Source of the DNA: an uncultured Christensenella sp.
GTDB lineage: Bacteria > Bacillota > Clostridia > Christensenellales > Borkfalkiaceae
Direction of reading: 5' to 3'
Assembly (NCBI GenBank): GCA_910585705.1
Contig: CAJUER010000001.1
Span: 120,651-184,650, forward strand
DNA length: 64,000 nt
The position numbers and the translations under genes were made by a program. Position 1 is the first letter of the stretch; the number at the start of each line of letters is the position of its first letter. This document shows positions 51,354-60,333 of this stretch, in pieces. Under the pieces are notes generated by a model. It saw only the letters and a list, made by a program, of their open reading frames with translations, was not told the origin of the DNA and searched no databases.

Positions 51354-51604
51354 ATGGAAAATAAAAACAAATGCTATTGCTGTATTAACTTTGAAGCATA
51401 CTTCACAAAAGGATATTGCTGTTTTTTAAGGACGGCGGAAACAGCCGTCAGCAAAACATTACGGTGAGTAAACATCACTCTTGCAAAAATTTTAAAGGCA
51501 GACGTATAAACCAAAGTCTTAAAAATAGTATGATTTTAAATCGTATAGAAAATGCGCTTACAAATTTAAGTGTTATAAAGGAGTTCTTAGAAGAAAAATT
51601 ATAA
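51354..51604 (+). pseudogene. Small Cys-rich protein gene with a frameshift in a T6 run
   Basis: The ATG at 51354 opens a frame with CYCCINFEAYFTKGYCC and then stops early. From 51416 another frame continues FFKDGGNSRQQN and HHSCKNFKG to 51604. One extra T in the T6 run (51422-51427) would join them into one protein with the Cys spacing of small Firmicutes CxCC...YC...C proteins. It faces away from the broken XRE gene. Confidence 0.6.
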
Positions 51605-51645
51605 AATAGAGCCATCGGCTAACAGGATTGCCGATGGCTTTGTTT

Positions 51646-53577
51646 TTATCTGCCGCGACCGCCGCCGCCCCCGAAGCCGCCTCCGCTGTGTCCGCCGAAG
51701 CCGCCCCCGAAACCGCCGCCTCGTCCGTTCATTCCCGAAGAGGCGGGGCGCGACGTCATTTGCGACGACATTCCCTGCATAGAGCGGTTAATCATAGTGT
51801 TGAAAGTATGCAGAACAAACACGTCACCGATTACGTTGCCCGTCATCCACTGGGGAGGCTCTACCGTAATGCCGTTGAATTTTTCTGTCCAGATATCGGA
51901 AATACCGAGAACCTGCGCATAGGGCAGAACGTTGTAATAGAACTGCGGATTGTCTTCCAGCATTTTTTCAAGCTGGTCCTTTTCGGCCAATTTAATGAAC
52001 TCCTTGAATCCTAAAATTTCGCCGAGCTGTTGCGTGTATTTATCCGTTCTTGAAACTATCAGAGAAGAAGTGGCGGCAATTCCCATGCACGCAAGCGCGA
52101 GCAGGAGTTTAGCCCATATACCTATAATTGCCGAAGGAATAAGCAGATACGCCGCCGCGACGATACAGCAGAAAACGGCAACGGCAACCCACATTAACCT
52201 GAACGTCAAAGGCTTCTTTTTGTATTTCAAAGTCAAAACCATTTGCGAGCAAAGATTGATAAGCACAGCAGGTACAACTGCTGTAAATCCCGCGAAGTAC
52301 AGGAAAGTGCTTGAAATTTGCGAGAACGCAAGTATAAGAGGAACAACCCCCATAAATAGGCCTGCAACGACGGCAATAGCCAACGACGCCCAATTTGTCC
52401 ACGATTTATACAGCTGACCTTTGGTCTTCGTATTTATCTCCGATTTGGCGCGGTCTATCCATTTATAGTATTTGTTTGCAAGCGAATTGATTGAAACGGC
52501 GTCGCCCTCTACAAAAAGACCCGTATAAAGAGTGCGTTCGTAATTACTGCAACTCGAAGGCAGCTCTTTGGCGATACGAATGAGTATGGGTTTGTATTTA
52601 TTTTCAAAATTAATTTTTATATAGCCCTTGCTTGCCCAATAAAATATCATTGAGGTAACGTCCTCGTTGTCTATTTTGTTGTCGATAAGTTTACCCATCA
52701 TAAGAGGGTCTAAATTGTTGGGGGCTTCATAGTTCACGACGGGCGTAATATATGATTTTCCGAACAGCGTAAATTTAAGGACTATCAGCGCCGCGAATAC
52801 AACAGCCGCAACGATTACGAAGATAAACGGAGTGAAGTCGAAATAATTTTTGATCGCGCCGTTTTCGAAGTGCAGGTCGAACGAAATACCGTTAAAGCTT
52901 GGCAGGCTTACGTTTTCGACCCTGAGAACGGTGCGCCCGTCTTCGACTGTCTGTTTATAGGCGAGCTTATCGGCGCTTCCCTTTTTACCGTAGAAACATT
53001 CCGCACCAGTAAAGCCTTCGGGCAGAATCATCGTCACGTTTGCGCTGGAAATCTCGCTTTCCCAGCCCGTGCCTACGGGGTTTAAGGGGAGCGTACCCTT
53101 TTTTACGAACGAATTGGTGATAACGTAAGTATAGGTTAAAAGATATTTCTCTCTCTTATTGTATTTTGACGAACTGTCGCCTATATCTACGGTAACAAAA
53201 CCCGCATATTCTATGTCTACGTCATAGTAGAAGGAGGGACTGTCGCCCTCCAACTTGGAAGCCTTTACGTTTTTTACCTGTGTGCCTGCGTTTACGGGTA
53301 TGTCGCGGTAGAATCCCGTAGAGAACCGTCCGCGATAAAATACGTCCATAATTTCCGTAACCTGTATCGAGCAGTCGTCGGAAATATCGTACGTTACGTC
53401 ATATTTCTCCAACTCGAACCTGTAAGCAGGGTCCACCAAAGGCACGTTGTCGCTGTTTTGGGCGGAGCAGCCGGAAAAATAATTTACCGAGCATCCCGAA
53501 AGCGCAAAAATGCACACTGCCAGAAGCGCAAGCAGTGCCGCGAATATCGTCGCGGGCAAAAATCTAACTTTTTTCAT
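51646..53577 (-). CDS. DUF2207 family membrane lipoprotein-like protein
   Basis: 643 residues. An N-terminal signal segment ends in LSGCS, a lipobox-like site. A large extracellular beta domain follows (DVTYDISDDCSIQVTEIMDV; TGFYRDIPVN), then one membrane helix (~residue 250), a cytosolic DUF2207 region, two or three more helices near residues 400-510, and a Gly/Phe/Arg-rich tail (GGGFGGGFGGHSGGGFGG). Function unknown. It is followed on the same strand by lemA, a frequent partner. Confidence 0.88.
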   Translation of the reverse strand: MKKVRFLPATIFAALLALLAVCIFALSGCSVNYFSGCSAQNSDNVPLVDPAYRFELEKYDVTYDISDDCSIQVTEIMDVFYRGRFSTGFYRDIPVNAGTQVKNVKASKLEGDSPSFYYDVDIEYAGFVTVDIGDSSSKYNKREKYLLTYTYVITNSFVKKGTLPLNPVGTGWESEISSANVTMILPEGFTGAECFYGKKGSADKLAYKQTVEDGRTVLRVENVSLPSFNGISFDLHFENGAIKNYFDFTPFIFVIVAAVVFAALIVLKFTLFGKSYITPVVNYEAPNNLDPLMMGKLIDNKIDNEDVTSMIFYWASKGYIKINFENKYKPILIRIAKELPSSCSNYERTLYTGLFVEGDAVSINSLANKYYKWIDRAKSEINTKTKGQLYKSWTNWASLAIAVVAGLFMGVVPLILAFSQISSTFLYFAGFTAVVPAVLINLCSQMVLTLKYKKKPLTFRLMWVAVAVFCCIVAAAYLLIPSAIIGIWAKLLLALACMGIAATSSLIVSRTDKYTQQLGEILGFKEFIKLAEKDQLEKMLEDNPQFYYNVLPYAQVLGISDIWTEKFNGITVEPPQWMTGNVIGDVFVLHTFNTMINRSMQGMSSQMTSRPASSGMNGRGGGFGGGFGGHSGGGFGGGGGRGR

Positions 53578-53634
53578 AATCTCTCCGTAAGGGAAAAGGC
53601 GGGAACGTTTTTCGCTCCCGCCTTAAATTTCATA

Positions 53635-54225
53635 TTAAAACGAAACTTTAACGTTCTGTCTTTCTTCTATGGAATCGAGCTCGAAGTAAGGCTGTTTTTC
53701 GCAACGCATTTTCCTTGCAACGATAGAGGAAGGGAAGACCTGTATTGCGGAATTGAACTGCTTGATTGTAGCGTTGTAGTACTTTCTCGACTGCGCAAGC
53801 TCAAGCTCTATATTTTTAAGCGTAGCCTGCAATTCGAGGAAGTTTGAATTCGCTTTGAGTTCGGGGTATCTTTCCACAAGCAAATTGAAATTTTTCAGCT
53901 GCTGCGTAAGCTGTGCGTTGGCTTCTATTTTCTCTTCCGTAGTCGTCGCGCTCTGCGCCTTTGCGCGCGCTTCGATAACTGCGGTTAAAGTGCCGCTTTC
54001 GTGTTTTGCGTAACCTTTAACCGTCTCAACGAGGTTGGGAATCAAGTCGTAACGCTTTTTCAAGTATATGTCTATATTATGGAAAGCCTCTTCATATTGG
54101 TTCTTCATACGGACAAGTTTGTTGTGCGTGCTGATCCACCATATTGCTATTGCCAGCAGCAATACGACGATTACTACGCCGACGATAATGCCGGCAAGCG
54201 CACCCGTACTTAAAAGTAAGTTCAT
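53635..54225 (-). CDS. lemA: LemA family protein
   Basis: 196 residues. One N-terminal helix (AGIIVGVVIVVLLLAIAIWW), then the LemA helical bundle: YEEAFHNIDIYLKKRYDLIPNLVETVKGYAKHE, cut here to its key residues (tandem helices with NLVETVKGYA), and ending FNSAIQVFPSSIVA. Membrane-anchored, function unclear. It lies between the DUF2207 and NUDIX genes. Confidence 0.93.
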   Translation of the reverse strand: MNLLLSTGALAGIIVGVVIVVLLLAIAIWWISTHNKLVRMKNQYEEAFHNIDIYLKKRYDLIPNLVETVKGYAKHESGTLTAVIEARAKAQSATTTEEKIEANAQLTQQLKNFNLLVERYPELKANSNFLELQATLKNIELELAQSRKYYNATIKQFNSAIQVFPSSIVARKMRCEKQPYFELDSIEERQNVKVSF

Positions 54226-54239
54226 TGTTTTCTCCTATA

Positions 54240-54731
54240 TTAAAATTTTTTTATTTCGGCAAAAGCGCTTTTTAAAAACGCCTCTGCAAGCGAATCGTTT
54301 TTAATCTCTTCCGCCGCTTCTTCGAAGGTGAACCATTTAACGCTTTCCAGCTCGTTTTCGTCGGGAACGGGCGTGCCGTCTTCGGCAATTAAAAGGAAGC
54401 CCAGCATTAAAATGTTTTTCTCTTCGAGATAGCGGGAGTTGAGGTATTTGAATTTAACGGTGTCTAACTTCGTTTCTTCTTTGAATTCTCGCGTTACCGC
54501 CTTTTCTGCGGTTTCGCCCTTTTTCACATATCCCGCGCACAGTCTGTATCCGCTGTGACCTTTGTGCTTTGCTAAAAGTATTTTATCCTTCGCTCTGTTC
54601 GTTGCCGCCATGCTTACGGCAGTAGCAAAACGGGGGAAGCGGTATTCTCCGCATTTCGTGCAGTATGGCACAAGCCCTTCGTCGGCTTTGAACATTAAAG
54701 TCAGCTTATCGCCGCATTCCGTACAAAACAT
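54240..54731 (-). CDS. NUDIX hydrolase with zinc ribbon
   Basis: 163 residues. An N-terminal CTECGDKL and CTKCGEY zinc ribbon is followed by the Nudix box GYVKKGETAEKAVTREFKEE. This is the NudC-like arrangement, which cleaves NAD(H) or related pyrophosphates. GAGGG precedes the ATG. Confidence 0.9.
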   Translation of the reverse strand: MFCTECGDKLTLMFKADEGLVPYCTKCGEYRFPRFATAVSMAATNRAKDKILLAKHKGHSGYRLCAGYVKKGETAEKAVTREFKEETKLDTVKFKYLNSRYLEEKNILMLGFLLIAEDGTPVPDENELESVKWFTFEEAAEEIKNDSLAEAFLKSAFAEIKKF

Positions 54732-54896
54732 ATATTAATCCCTCATCATATAATAAAAATTATTTCGCATAATATTATATAATAAATTTTTAAATTTTTC
54801 AATAGGTTTTCCTGATTTTTACAAAATTATTGACTTAATTTCACAATTATAATATAATTATAAAAAGAGGAAAATGATTTTTTACGGTATTTGACT

Positions 54897-56117
54897 ATGA
54901 ATTACGAAAGAGCAAAAGAAATTTTGACCGAACATAAACAAGCGCACCTTCTCGATTACTATGACGAACTCGACGGTGACGCGCGCAAGCTTCTGCTTTC
55001 GGATATTGAAAAACTCGATTTTTCGGTACTGAAAAACATCGGCAGAACTTCCGCTTCGAAGTACGGAGAAATCCGCCCTATACCTGCGGTAACCTTAAAC
55101 GACGTCGCGCTCAAAAAAGACGGCTACGAAAAAGAGGGGCTTAAACTTCTTAAAAGCAGGAAGGTTGCCGCCGTTTTGCTTGCGGGCGGACAGGGCACCC
55201 GTCTGGGCTTTGATAAACCCAAAGGAATGTTCGACGTCGGCGTGACGGAAAGCCGAAGCATTTTCAGTCTTTTGATAGATAACGCCATATCTGTCGCAAA
55301 AAGAGCGGGCGTATATTTTCCATTGTTTATTATGACCAGCACGAAAAACAACGCGGACACGGTAAACTTCTTTAAGCAAAACGCATATTTCGGCTATCCT
55401 GAGGAGGAAATTCATTTTTTCATTCAGAATACCGAACCTGCGTGTTCGTTCGACGGTAAAATTTTTCTCGATGAAAAATATAAAATTTCGCAATCGCCCA
55501 ACGGCAACGGCGGCTGGTATTCGTCTTTGAAAAGCAGCGGACTTGACCGCATTTTAAAAGAGAACAAAATAGAGTGGATTAACGTATTCGGCGTTGATAA
55601 CGTTTTGCAGAAAATTTGCGACCCTGCGTTTATAGGCGCAACGGCGCTTTCCGGCTGTAACTGCGCGTCTAAAGTCGTCAAAAAGACTTGCGCAGAGGAA
55701 AAGGTCGGAGTGCTGTGCGAGGAGGACGGAAAGCCTTCCATAATCGAGTATTACGAAATGCCGAAGTCATTGCTCGAACTGCGTGGCTCCGACGGCGAGC
55801 TGGCTTACCGCTACGGGGTAATTTTGAATTATCTTTTCAGCGTGGAAAAGCTAAACGATATTACGCATTGTGAACTGCCTTATCACCTTGCCGAAAAGGC
55901 GATACCGCATATCGCGTACGGTAAAAAGGTAAATCCCGGAAAGCCTAACGGCTACAAGTTCGAAACTCTCGTGGTTGATATGGTGCGGCTTATGGACAGT
56001 TGCCTTGCATATGAAGTAGAGCGCGAAAAGGAGTTCGCTCCCGTCAAGAACAAAGAGGGTGTGGACAGCGCGTTTACCGCGCGCGAGCTTTTGAGAAAGA
56101 ACGGTTATGTGATTTAA
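54897..56117 (+). CDS. UDP-sugar pyrophosphorylase (UDPGP type)
   Basis: 406 residues. The nucleotide-binding signature is LLAGGQGTRLGFDKPKGMFDVG (near residue 95). Eukaryote-like UDP-GlcNAc/UDP-Glc pyrophosphorylase family, with NGNGGWYSSLKSSG and EVEREKEFAPVKN as further blocks. It makes UDP-activated sugars for the cell surface; the sugar is not certain. The AAGAGG site lies far from this ATG and nearer a six-codon frame at 54874-54894, a possible leader peptide. Confidence 0.9.
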   Translation: MNYERAKEILTEHKQAHLLDYYDELDGDARKLLLSDIEKLDFSVLKNIGRTSASKYGEIRPIPAVTLNDVALKKDGYEKEGLKLLKSRKVAAVLLAGGQGTRLGFDKPKGMFDVGVTESRSIFSLLIDNAISVAKRAGVYFPLFIMTSTKNNADTVNFFKQNAYFGYPEEEIHFFIQNTEPACSFDGKIFLDEKYKISQSPNGNGGWYSSLKSSGLDRILKENKIEWINVFGVDNVLQKICDPAFIGATALSGCNCASKVVKKTCAEEKVGVLCEEDGKPSIIEYYEMPKSLLELRGSDGELAYRYGVILNYLFSVEKLNDITHCELPYHLAEKAIPHIAYGKKVNPGKPNGYKFETLVVDMVRLMDSCLAYEVEREKEFAPVKNKEGVDSAFTARELLRKNGYVI

Positions 56118-56210
56118 CTGAAAAATTTAAGTGAATATTATAAACTGCGTCTCAACAGCGGTTGACTTTATAAGGGCGCGCCATTACAATTTATAACGGA
56201 AGGTGTTTAA

Positions 56211-57569
56211 ATGAAAAAAATTATCTCGCTAATAGTCTGCATATGTATAGCGGCTACGGCTTTTTTCTGCGGCTGCTTTGATCTGGGCGGAAAATCCGGC
56301 CGTGACGGTCGCGACGGTTTGGACGGACAGGACGTTTCTATTTACGAAATTTACGAAGCGGCAAAAACCGTGCCCGGAAATGAAAATCTTACCCTCGACG
56401 AATTTTTGAAGAAATATCTTTCATATTCGCAAAGCGAGCTTTCCGACCTTGTAAATAAGCAGAAAGTAATAAACCGTTCGCTTATGTCTTCGTGTTCCAT
56501 ACTGTCGCGTTTTTCCTACAATTCTTCATCGACGCGCAATAAAGTATATATGGGTTCTGGCGTGTTCCTTTGGGTTGACAAAGCCGTCGGCGATGCCTAC
56601 GTTGTGACGAACTGCCATGTGGTTTACGACGATTCCTCGCGGGAAGTTTTTTGCGACGACGTAAGGCTGTATCTTTACGGACAGGACGTGAAGGGGATTA
56701 ACTTCACTTATGACGGTTATGGCAATATTGCAAACGATGATAGCTACGCAATTCACGCAAGAGTTATGGCGGCTTCCGTGACGTACGACATCGCTCTTTT
56801 ACAGGTAAAAGGAAGCGAGGTAATTAAGAATAATGAAATTATTGCGGCAAGCTTCTGCGCTGCGGAGGACGTGCACGTCGGCGAGTTTGTCTATGCTGTC
56901 GGCAACGCAAGCGGTGAGGGCGTTTCTGCGGCGGAAGGAATTATAAGCAAGGACAGCGAATATATCAGTTTAAATCTTTCCGACGTAAGTTCGACTTCAT
57001 CCAAGTCGTATCGCGTAATGCGCACGTCTGCGGCAATCAATCACGGTAATTCCGGCGGCGGACTTTTCAACGCCAGCGGGGAACTCGTTGCGATAGTCAA
57101 CTCAAAGGACGATGAGTCCGACGTGGACAATATGGGCTACGCACTGCCTGCAAGTAACGTTAAAAGGCTGCTTAAACTTATGTACGATAATTACGCTGTA
57201 AACGGCAGATTTACCGAAGGTATAAGCAGGCCGATGCTAAACGTTGAAACTACTATAATCGACAGTTATGCGAAATATGATAACGACACGGGGCTTGCGG
57301 AAATTTACGAAACGGTACAGGTATCGAGCGTAAACGGTATGCCAGCAATCAAAAACTTAAAGGTCGGCGATGAAATACGCGCTTTAAAAATTACCGATTC
57401 AAACGGAACGGTTAAGGAAAGTATAAAAGTAACGCGCCGTCATCATATAGGCGACGTAATGCTTTCCGCAAGGGGCGGCGATACCTTAACGGTAACGGTA
57501 AAACGCGGCAATGAAGAGGTTGACGTAAATATATTGTTCAACTCGGATTATAATCTGCATTATGATTAA
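56211..57569 (+). CDS. Surface trypsin-like serine protease lipoprotein
   Basis: 452 residues. A signal peptide ends in a lipobox-like FFCGC. Next is a short collagen-like stretch (GRDGRDGLDGQD). The protease domain (~110-320) has the catalytic His in TNCHVV, Asp in YDIALLQV and Ser in NHGNSGGGL, the HtrA arrangement. The C-terminal ~110 residues look PDZ-like (GMPAIKNLKVGDEIRALKI). Likely an envelope quality-control or shedding protease. Confidence 0.88.
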   Translation: MKKIISLIVCICIAATAFFCGCFDLGGKSGRDGRDGLDGQDVSIYEIYEAAKTVPGNENLTLDEFLKKYLSYSQSELSDLVNKQKVINRSLMSSCSILSRFSYNSSSTRNKVYMGSGVFLWVDKAVGDAYVVTNCHVVYDDSSREVFCDDVRLYLYGQDVKGINFTYDGYGNIANDDSYAIHARVMAASVTYDIALLQVKGSEVIKNNEIIAASFCAAEDVHVGEFVYAVGNASGEGVSAAEGIISKDSEYISLNLSDVSSTSSKSYRVMRTSAAINHGNSGGGLFNASGELVAIVNSKDDESDVDNMGYALPASNVKRLLKLMYDNYAVNGRFTEGISRPMLNVETTIIDSYAKYDNDTGLAEIYETVQVSSVNGMPAIKNLKVGDEIRALKITDSNGTVKESIKVTRRHHIGDVMLSARGGDTLTVTVKRGNEEVDVNILFNSDYNLHYD

Positions 57570-57572
57570 AAT

Positions 57573-57608
57573 AAAAAACCGCCTCCGCATATGCGGAGGC
57601 GGTTTTTT
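57573..57608. terminator. Bidirectional terminator
   Basis: A perfect 36-bp palindrome with A6 and T6 ends between the convergent protease and metA genes. Confidence 0.92.
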
Positions 57609-58530
57609 ATTTGTCTATTTCGTTTATGTCGTACGGCGTCACCTGATATACATAATAGTTCAGCCAGTTTATGTAGAAGAGGTTCGCGGTCGAACTCCAA
57701 TTCATTTTAACCTCTTTCATTTCTTTGTCCGTAAAGTAATTTGCAGGCGGTGCAATGTCAAGCCCCTTTTCCAAATCGCGCTCGTATTCGCTTTTTAAAG
57801 TCAGCCTGTCGTACTCCATATGTCCTGTAACGAACACCTGTCTGTTGTCCGTGCTTTTTATAATGGAAGCTCCTGCTTTTTTGGAATATGCAAGAATTTT
57901 CAGATTCTTCACGTCCATAATGTCCTTCGCGTAAATTATCGTATGCCGCGAATGGGGCATATGGAACTCGTCTGAAATACCGCGCATTAAAGGCTCGGGA
58001 ACACCGTCGTGCACGCGGTTGTGCGCGAAAATGCCGAAGCACTTTTTCTTTAACGAATGCTTTTTAATGCCGTAAAAATAATGTAATGCCGCCTGCGCGC
58101 CCCAGCAGATAAACAGGGTGGAGGTAACGTTGGTTCTTGTCCAGTCGAGAATGTTTACAAGTTCTTTCCAGTACGCAACGCGCTCGAACTGCATGTTCTC
58201 GACGGGCGCGCCCGTGATAATCATACCGTCGAACTTCAAATCTTTTACTTCGTCGAAAGTTTTATAAAACTTGTCCAGATGGCTTTGGTCCGTGTGCGTC
58301 GCGTTGTAGGTTGAGGTTTTAATAAGAGTAATGTTTACCTGCAAAGGCGAGTTGGATAAAAGCCGCATAAACTGCGTTTCCGTCGTTTCTTTTGTGGGCA
58401 TTAAATTTAAAATGGCTATCTCGATAGGGCGTATTTCCTGCGAAACCGCTCTCTCTTTGTCCATTACGAAAATTCTTTCGCCCGTCAGTATTTTGAATGC
58501 GGGTATGTCTTTATCTATAACTATCGGCAT
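57607..58530 (-). CDS. metA: Homoserine O-acyltransferase MetA
   Basis: 307 residues. MetA family: PIVIDKDIPAFKILTGERIF at the start, the catalytic Cys in LFICWGAQAALHYFYGI, and MPHSRHT. It activates homoserine for methionine synthesis. In Firmicutes such enzymes commonly use acetyl-CoA although labelled succinyltransferases. The adjacent O-acetylhomoserine sulfhydrylase-like gene supports acetyl transfer. Confidence 0.95.
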   Translation of the reverse strand: MPIVIDKDIPAFKILTGERIFVMDKERAVSQEIRPIEIAILNLMPTKETTETQFMRLLSNSPLQVNITLIKTSTYNATHTDQSHLDKFYKTFDEVKDLKFDGMIITGAPVENMQFERVAYWKELVNILDWTRTNVTSTLFICWGAQAALHYFYGIKKHSLKKKCFGIFAHNRVHDGVPEPLMRGISDEFHMPHSRHTIIYAKDIMDVKNLKILAYSKKAGASIIKSTDNRQVFVTGHMEYDRLTLKSEYERDLEKGLDIAPPANYFTDKEMKEVKMNWSSTANLFYINWLNYYVYQVTPYDINEIDK

Positions 58531-58539
58531 TTTAATTCC

Positions 58540-59811
58540 TTATACTTGTTTCAAAGCCTGTTCCAAATCCGCGATAATGTCGTCGGGGTTTTCTATGCCG
58601 ACGGACAGCCTTATGAGGTTATGCGGTACGCCCGCCTTCTTCAAATCCTCTTCGGAAAGCTGCCTGTGCGTGGTGGAGGCGGGGTGAAGAACGCAGCTTC
58701 TTACGTCGGCGACGTGTGTTTCCTGCGTGATAAGCTTTAACGCTTCCATAAAGCAAGCGCATTTTTCAACGCTTCCCTTAATTCCGAAGCTCATCATTCC
58801 GCCCTGTCCGTCGGGCATATATTTCTGCGCAAGCTTGTAATACTTGTCGTCTTTTAAAGAGGGGTGGTTAATCCACTCGATTTTAGGGTGCTTTTTAAGA
58901 TAAGCGGCAACCTTCTGCGCGTTGGAGGAATGTCTTGCCATTCTCAGGGCAAGCGTGTCGCAGCCAATGTACGAAATGAAACCGTTCTGCGGACTCATAA
59001 TCGCGCCGAAGTCGCGAATCATCTGCGCACGGCACTTTGTGCCGAAGGCGACGGGCAGGTCGGCGTAAACAAGTCCGTGATAGCTTTCGTCCGGCTCGTT
59101 GAAAGATAAATATCTTTCGTTGCCCTTAAAACAGAAATTCCCTGCGTCCACGATAACGCCGCCAAGCGCCGCCGCGTGCCCGTCGAGATATTTAGAGGAG
59201 GAGTGAATTATTATGTTTGCACCCCATTGCTTGGGACGGCACAAAACAGGAGTAGCCAAAGTATTGTCTACTGCAAAGAGAACGCCGTGTTTTTTTGCTA
59301 TTTTCGCAATTTTATCGAAGTCGAGCACAACGATAGCGGGGTTCGCAACCGTTTCGGTAAAAATCATTTTCGTTTTGCCGTCTATTAATTTCTCTATTTC
59401 CGCCGCAGGCGCGTCTGGGTCGAAAAATCTGCACTCGATGCCGAGTTTGGGCAAGGTAGTGGAAAACAGATTGTAAGTTCCGCCGTACACCGCCGCAGAG
59501 GAAAGTATATTGTCGCCCGCGCCCGCAACGGTAAATATCACAAGCGAGGTCGCGCTCATTCCCGAAGCGCAGCCAATCGCACAAACGCCGTCTTCGAGTG
59601 CGGCAACCTTTCCCTCAAACGCCGCAACTGTCGGGTTGGAAAGTCGGGAATAAAAATATCCTTCGCTTTTCAAGTCAAACAAGTCTGCCATATCCTGCGT
59701 TTTTTCATAAACATAGGTGGTTGACTGTGCGATAGGCGGAATTCTCGCCTCGCCCGTTTTCGGCGAATAACCTGCTTGCACGCAAAGCGTGTCGATTCTG
59801 TAATTTTTCAT
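58540..59811 (-). CDS. metY: O-acetylhomoserine sulfhydrylase (MetY)
   Basis: 423 residues, PLP-dependent Cys/Met metabolism family. The PLP lysine lies in IIIHSSSKYLDGHAAALGG; other blocks are RLSNPTVAAFEGKVAALEDG and FTETVANPAI. It replaces the acetyl group with sulfide to form homocysteine. It is 9 bp upstream of metA, giving a two-step methionine operon. No riboswitch is seen in the short upstream gap, so regulation must come from elsewhere. Confidence 0.94.
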   Translation of the reverse strand: MKNYRIDTLCVQAGYSPKTGEARIPPIAQSTTYVYEKTQDMADLFDLKSEGYFYSRLSNPTVAAFEGKVAALEDGVCAIGCASGMSATSLVIFTVAGAGDNILSSAAVYGGTYNLFSTTLPKLGIECRFFDPDAPAAEIEKLIDGKTKMIFTETVANPAIVVLDFDKIAKIAKKHGVLFAVDNTLATPVLCRPKQWGANIIIHSSSKYLDGHAAALGGVIVDAGNFCFKGNERYLSFNEPDESYHGLVYADLPVAFGTKCRAQMIRDFGAIMSPQNGFISYIGCDTLALRMARHSSNAQKVAAYLKKHPKIEWINHPSLKDDKYYKLAQKYMPDGQGGMMSFGIKGSVEKCACFMEALKLITQETHVADVRSCVLHPASTTHRQLSEEDLKKAGVPHNLIRLSVGIENPDDIIADLEQALKQV

Positions 59812-59833
59812 ATTTGTATCTCCCGTAAAAATT

Positions 59834-60289
59834 TTATCTGTATTCTTTAAGCTGTCTGTCCAAAGCGCGCTTTAAGTCGCGTTCGGCTATCGTCCGCTTT
59901 TTGTCATAGTTCTGTTTGCCCTTGCAAAGAGCAACCTCAACCTTTACAAGACTTCCCGAAAAGTAGAGGGAAAGGGGTACAAGCGTATAACCCTTTTCGT
60001 TTATCTTTCCCACAATTTTATCGATTTCCGCGCGGTGCATAAGAAGTCTTCTGTCGCGTTTCGAGTCTTTTGTGTTGAACGCGCCCGACTTGTCGTAGAG
60101 CGCGATGTGCGCGTTTTTAAGCGTAAGCTGACCGTTGCGGATAAAGCAAAAGCTGTCTTTAAGGTTGCAGTTGCCCGCCCTCAAAGACTTAACCTCCGCG
60201 CCTTCCAGCACGATTCCCGCTTCGTATTTTTCGAGAATAAAATACTCGAAATTTGCGTACTTGTTGTAAGTTATCGTCTGTATTTTCAT
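59834..60289 (-). CDS. smpB: tmRNA-binding protein SmpB
   Basis: 151 residues. Starts with the typical NKYANFEYFILEKYEAGIVL, has EVKSLRAGN and the conserved ALCKGKQNYDKKRTIAERD. Delivers tmRNA to stalled ribosomes. Follows rnr on the same strand; the ssrA gene itself is not in this window. Confidence 0.97.
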   Translation of the reverse strand: MKIQTITYNKYANFEYFILEKYEAGIVLEGAEVKSLRAGNCNLKDSFCFIRNGQLTLKNAHIALYDKSGAFNTKDSKRDRRLLMHRAEIDKIVGKINEKGYTLVPLSLYFSGSLVKVEVALCKGKQNYDKKRTIAERDLKRALDRQLKEYR

Positions 60290-60333
60290 ATCGTCGATTT
60301 TATTGTATATGCTATATTATATCACAAACGGTT

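Noticed and set aside
57600..60300. ssrA (tmRNA) next to smpB
   Set aside because: No tRNA-like ends or tag frame seen near smpB.
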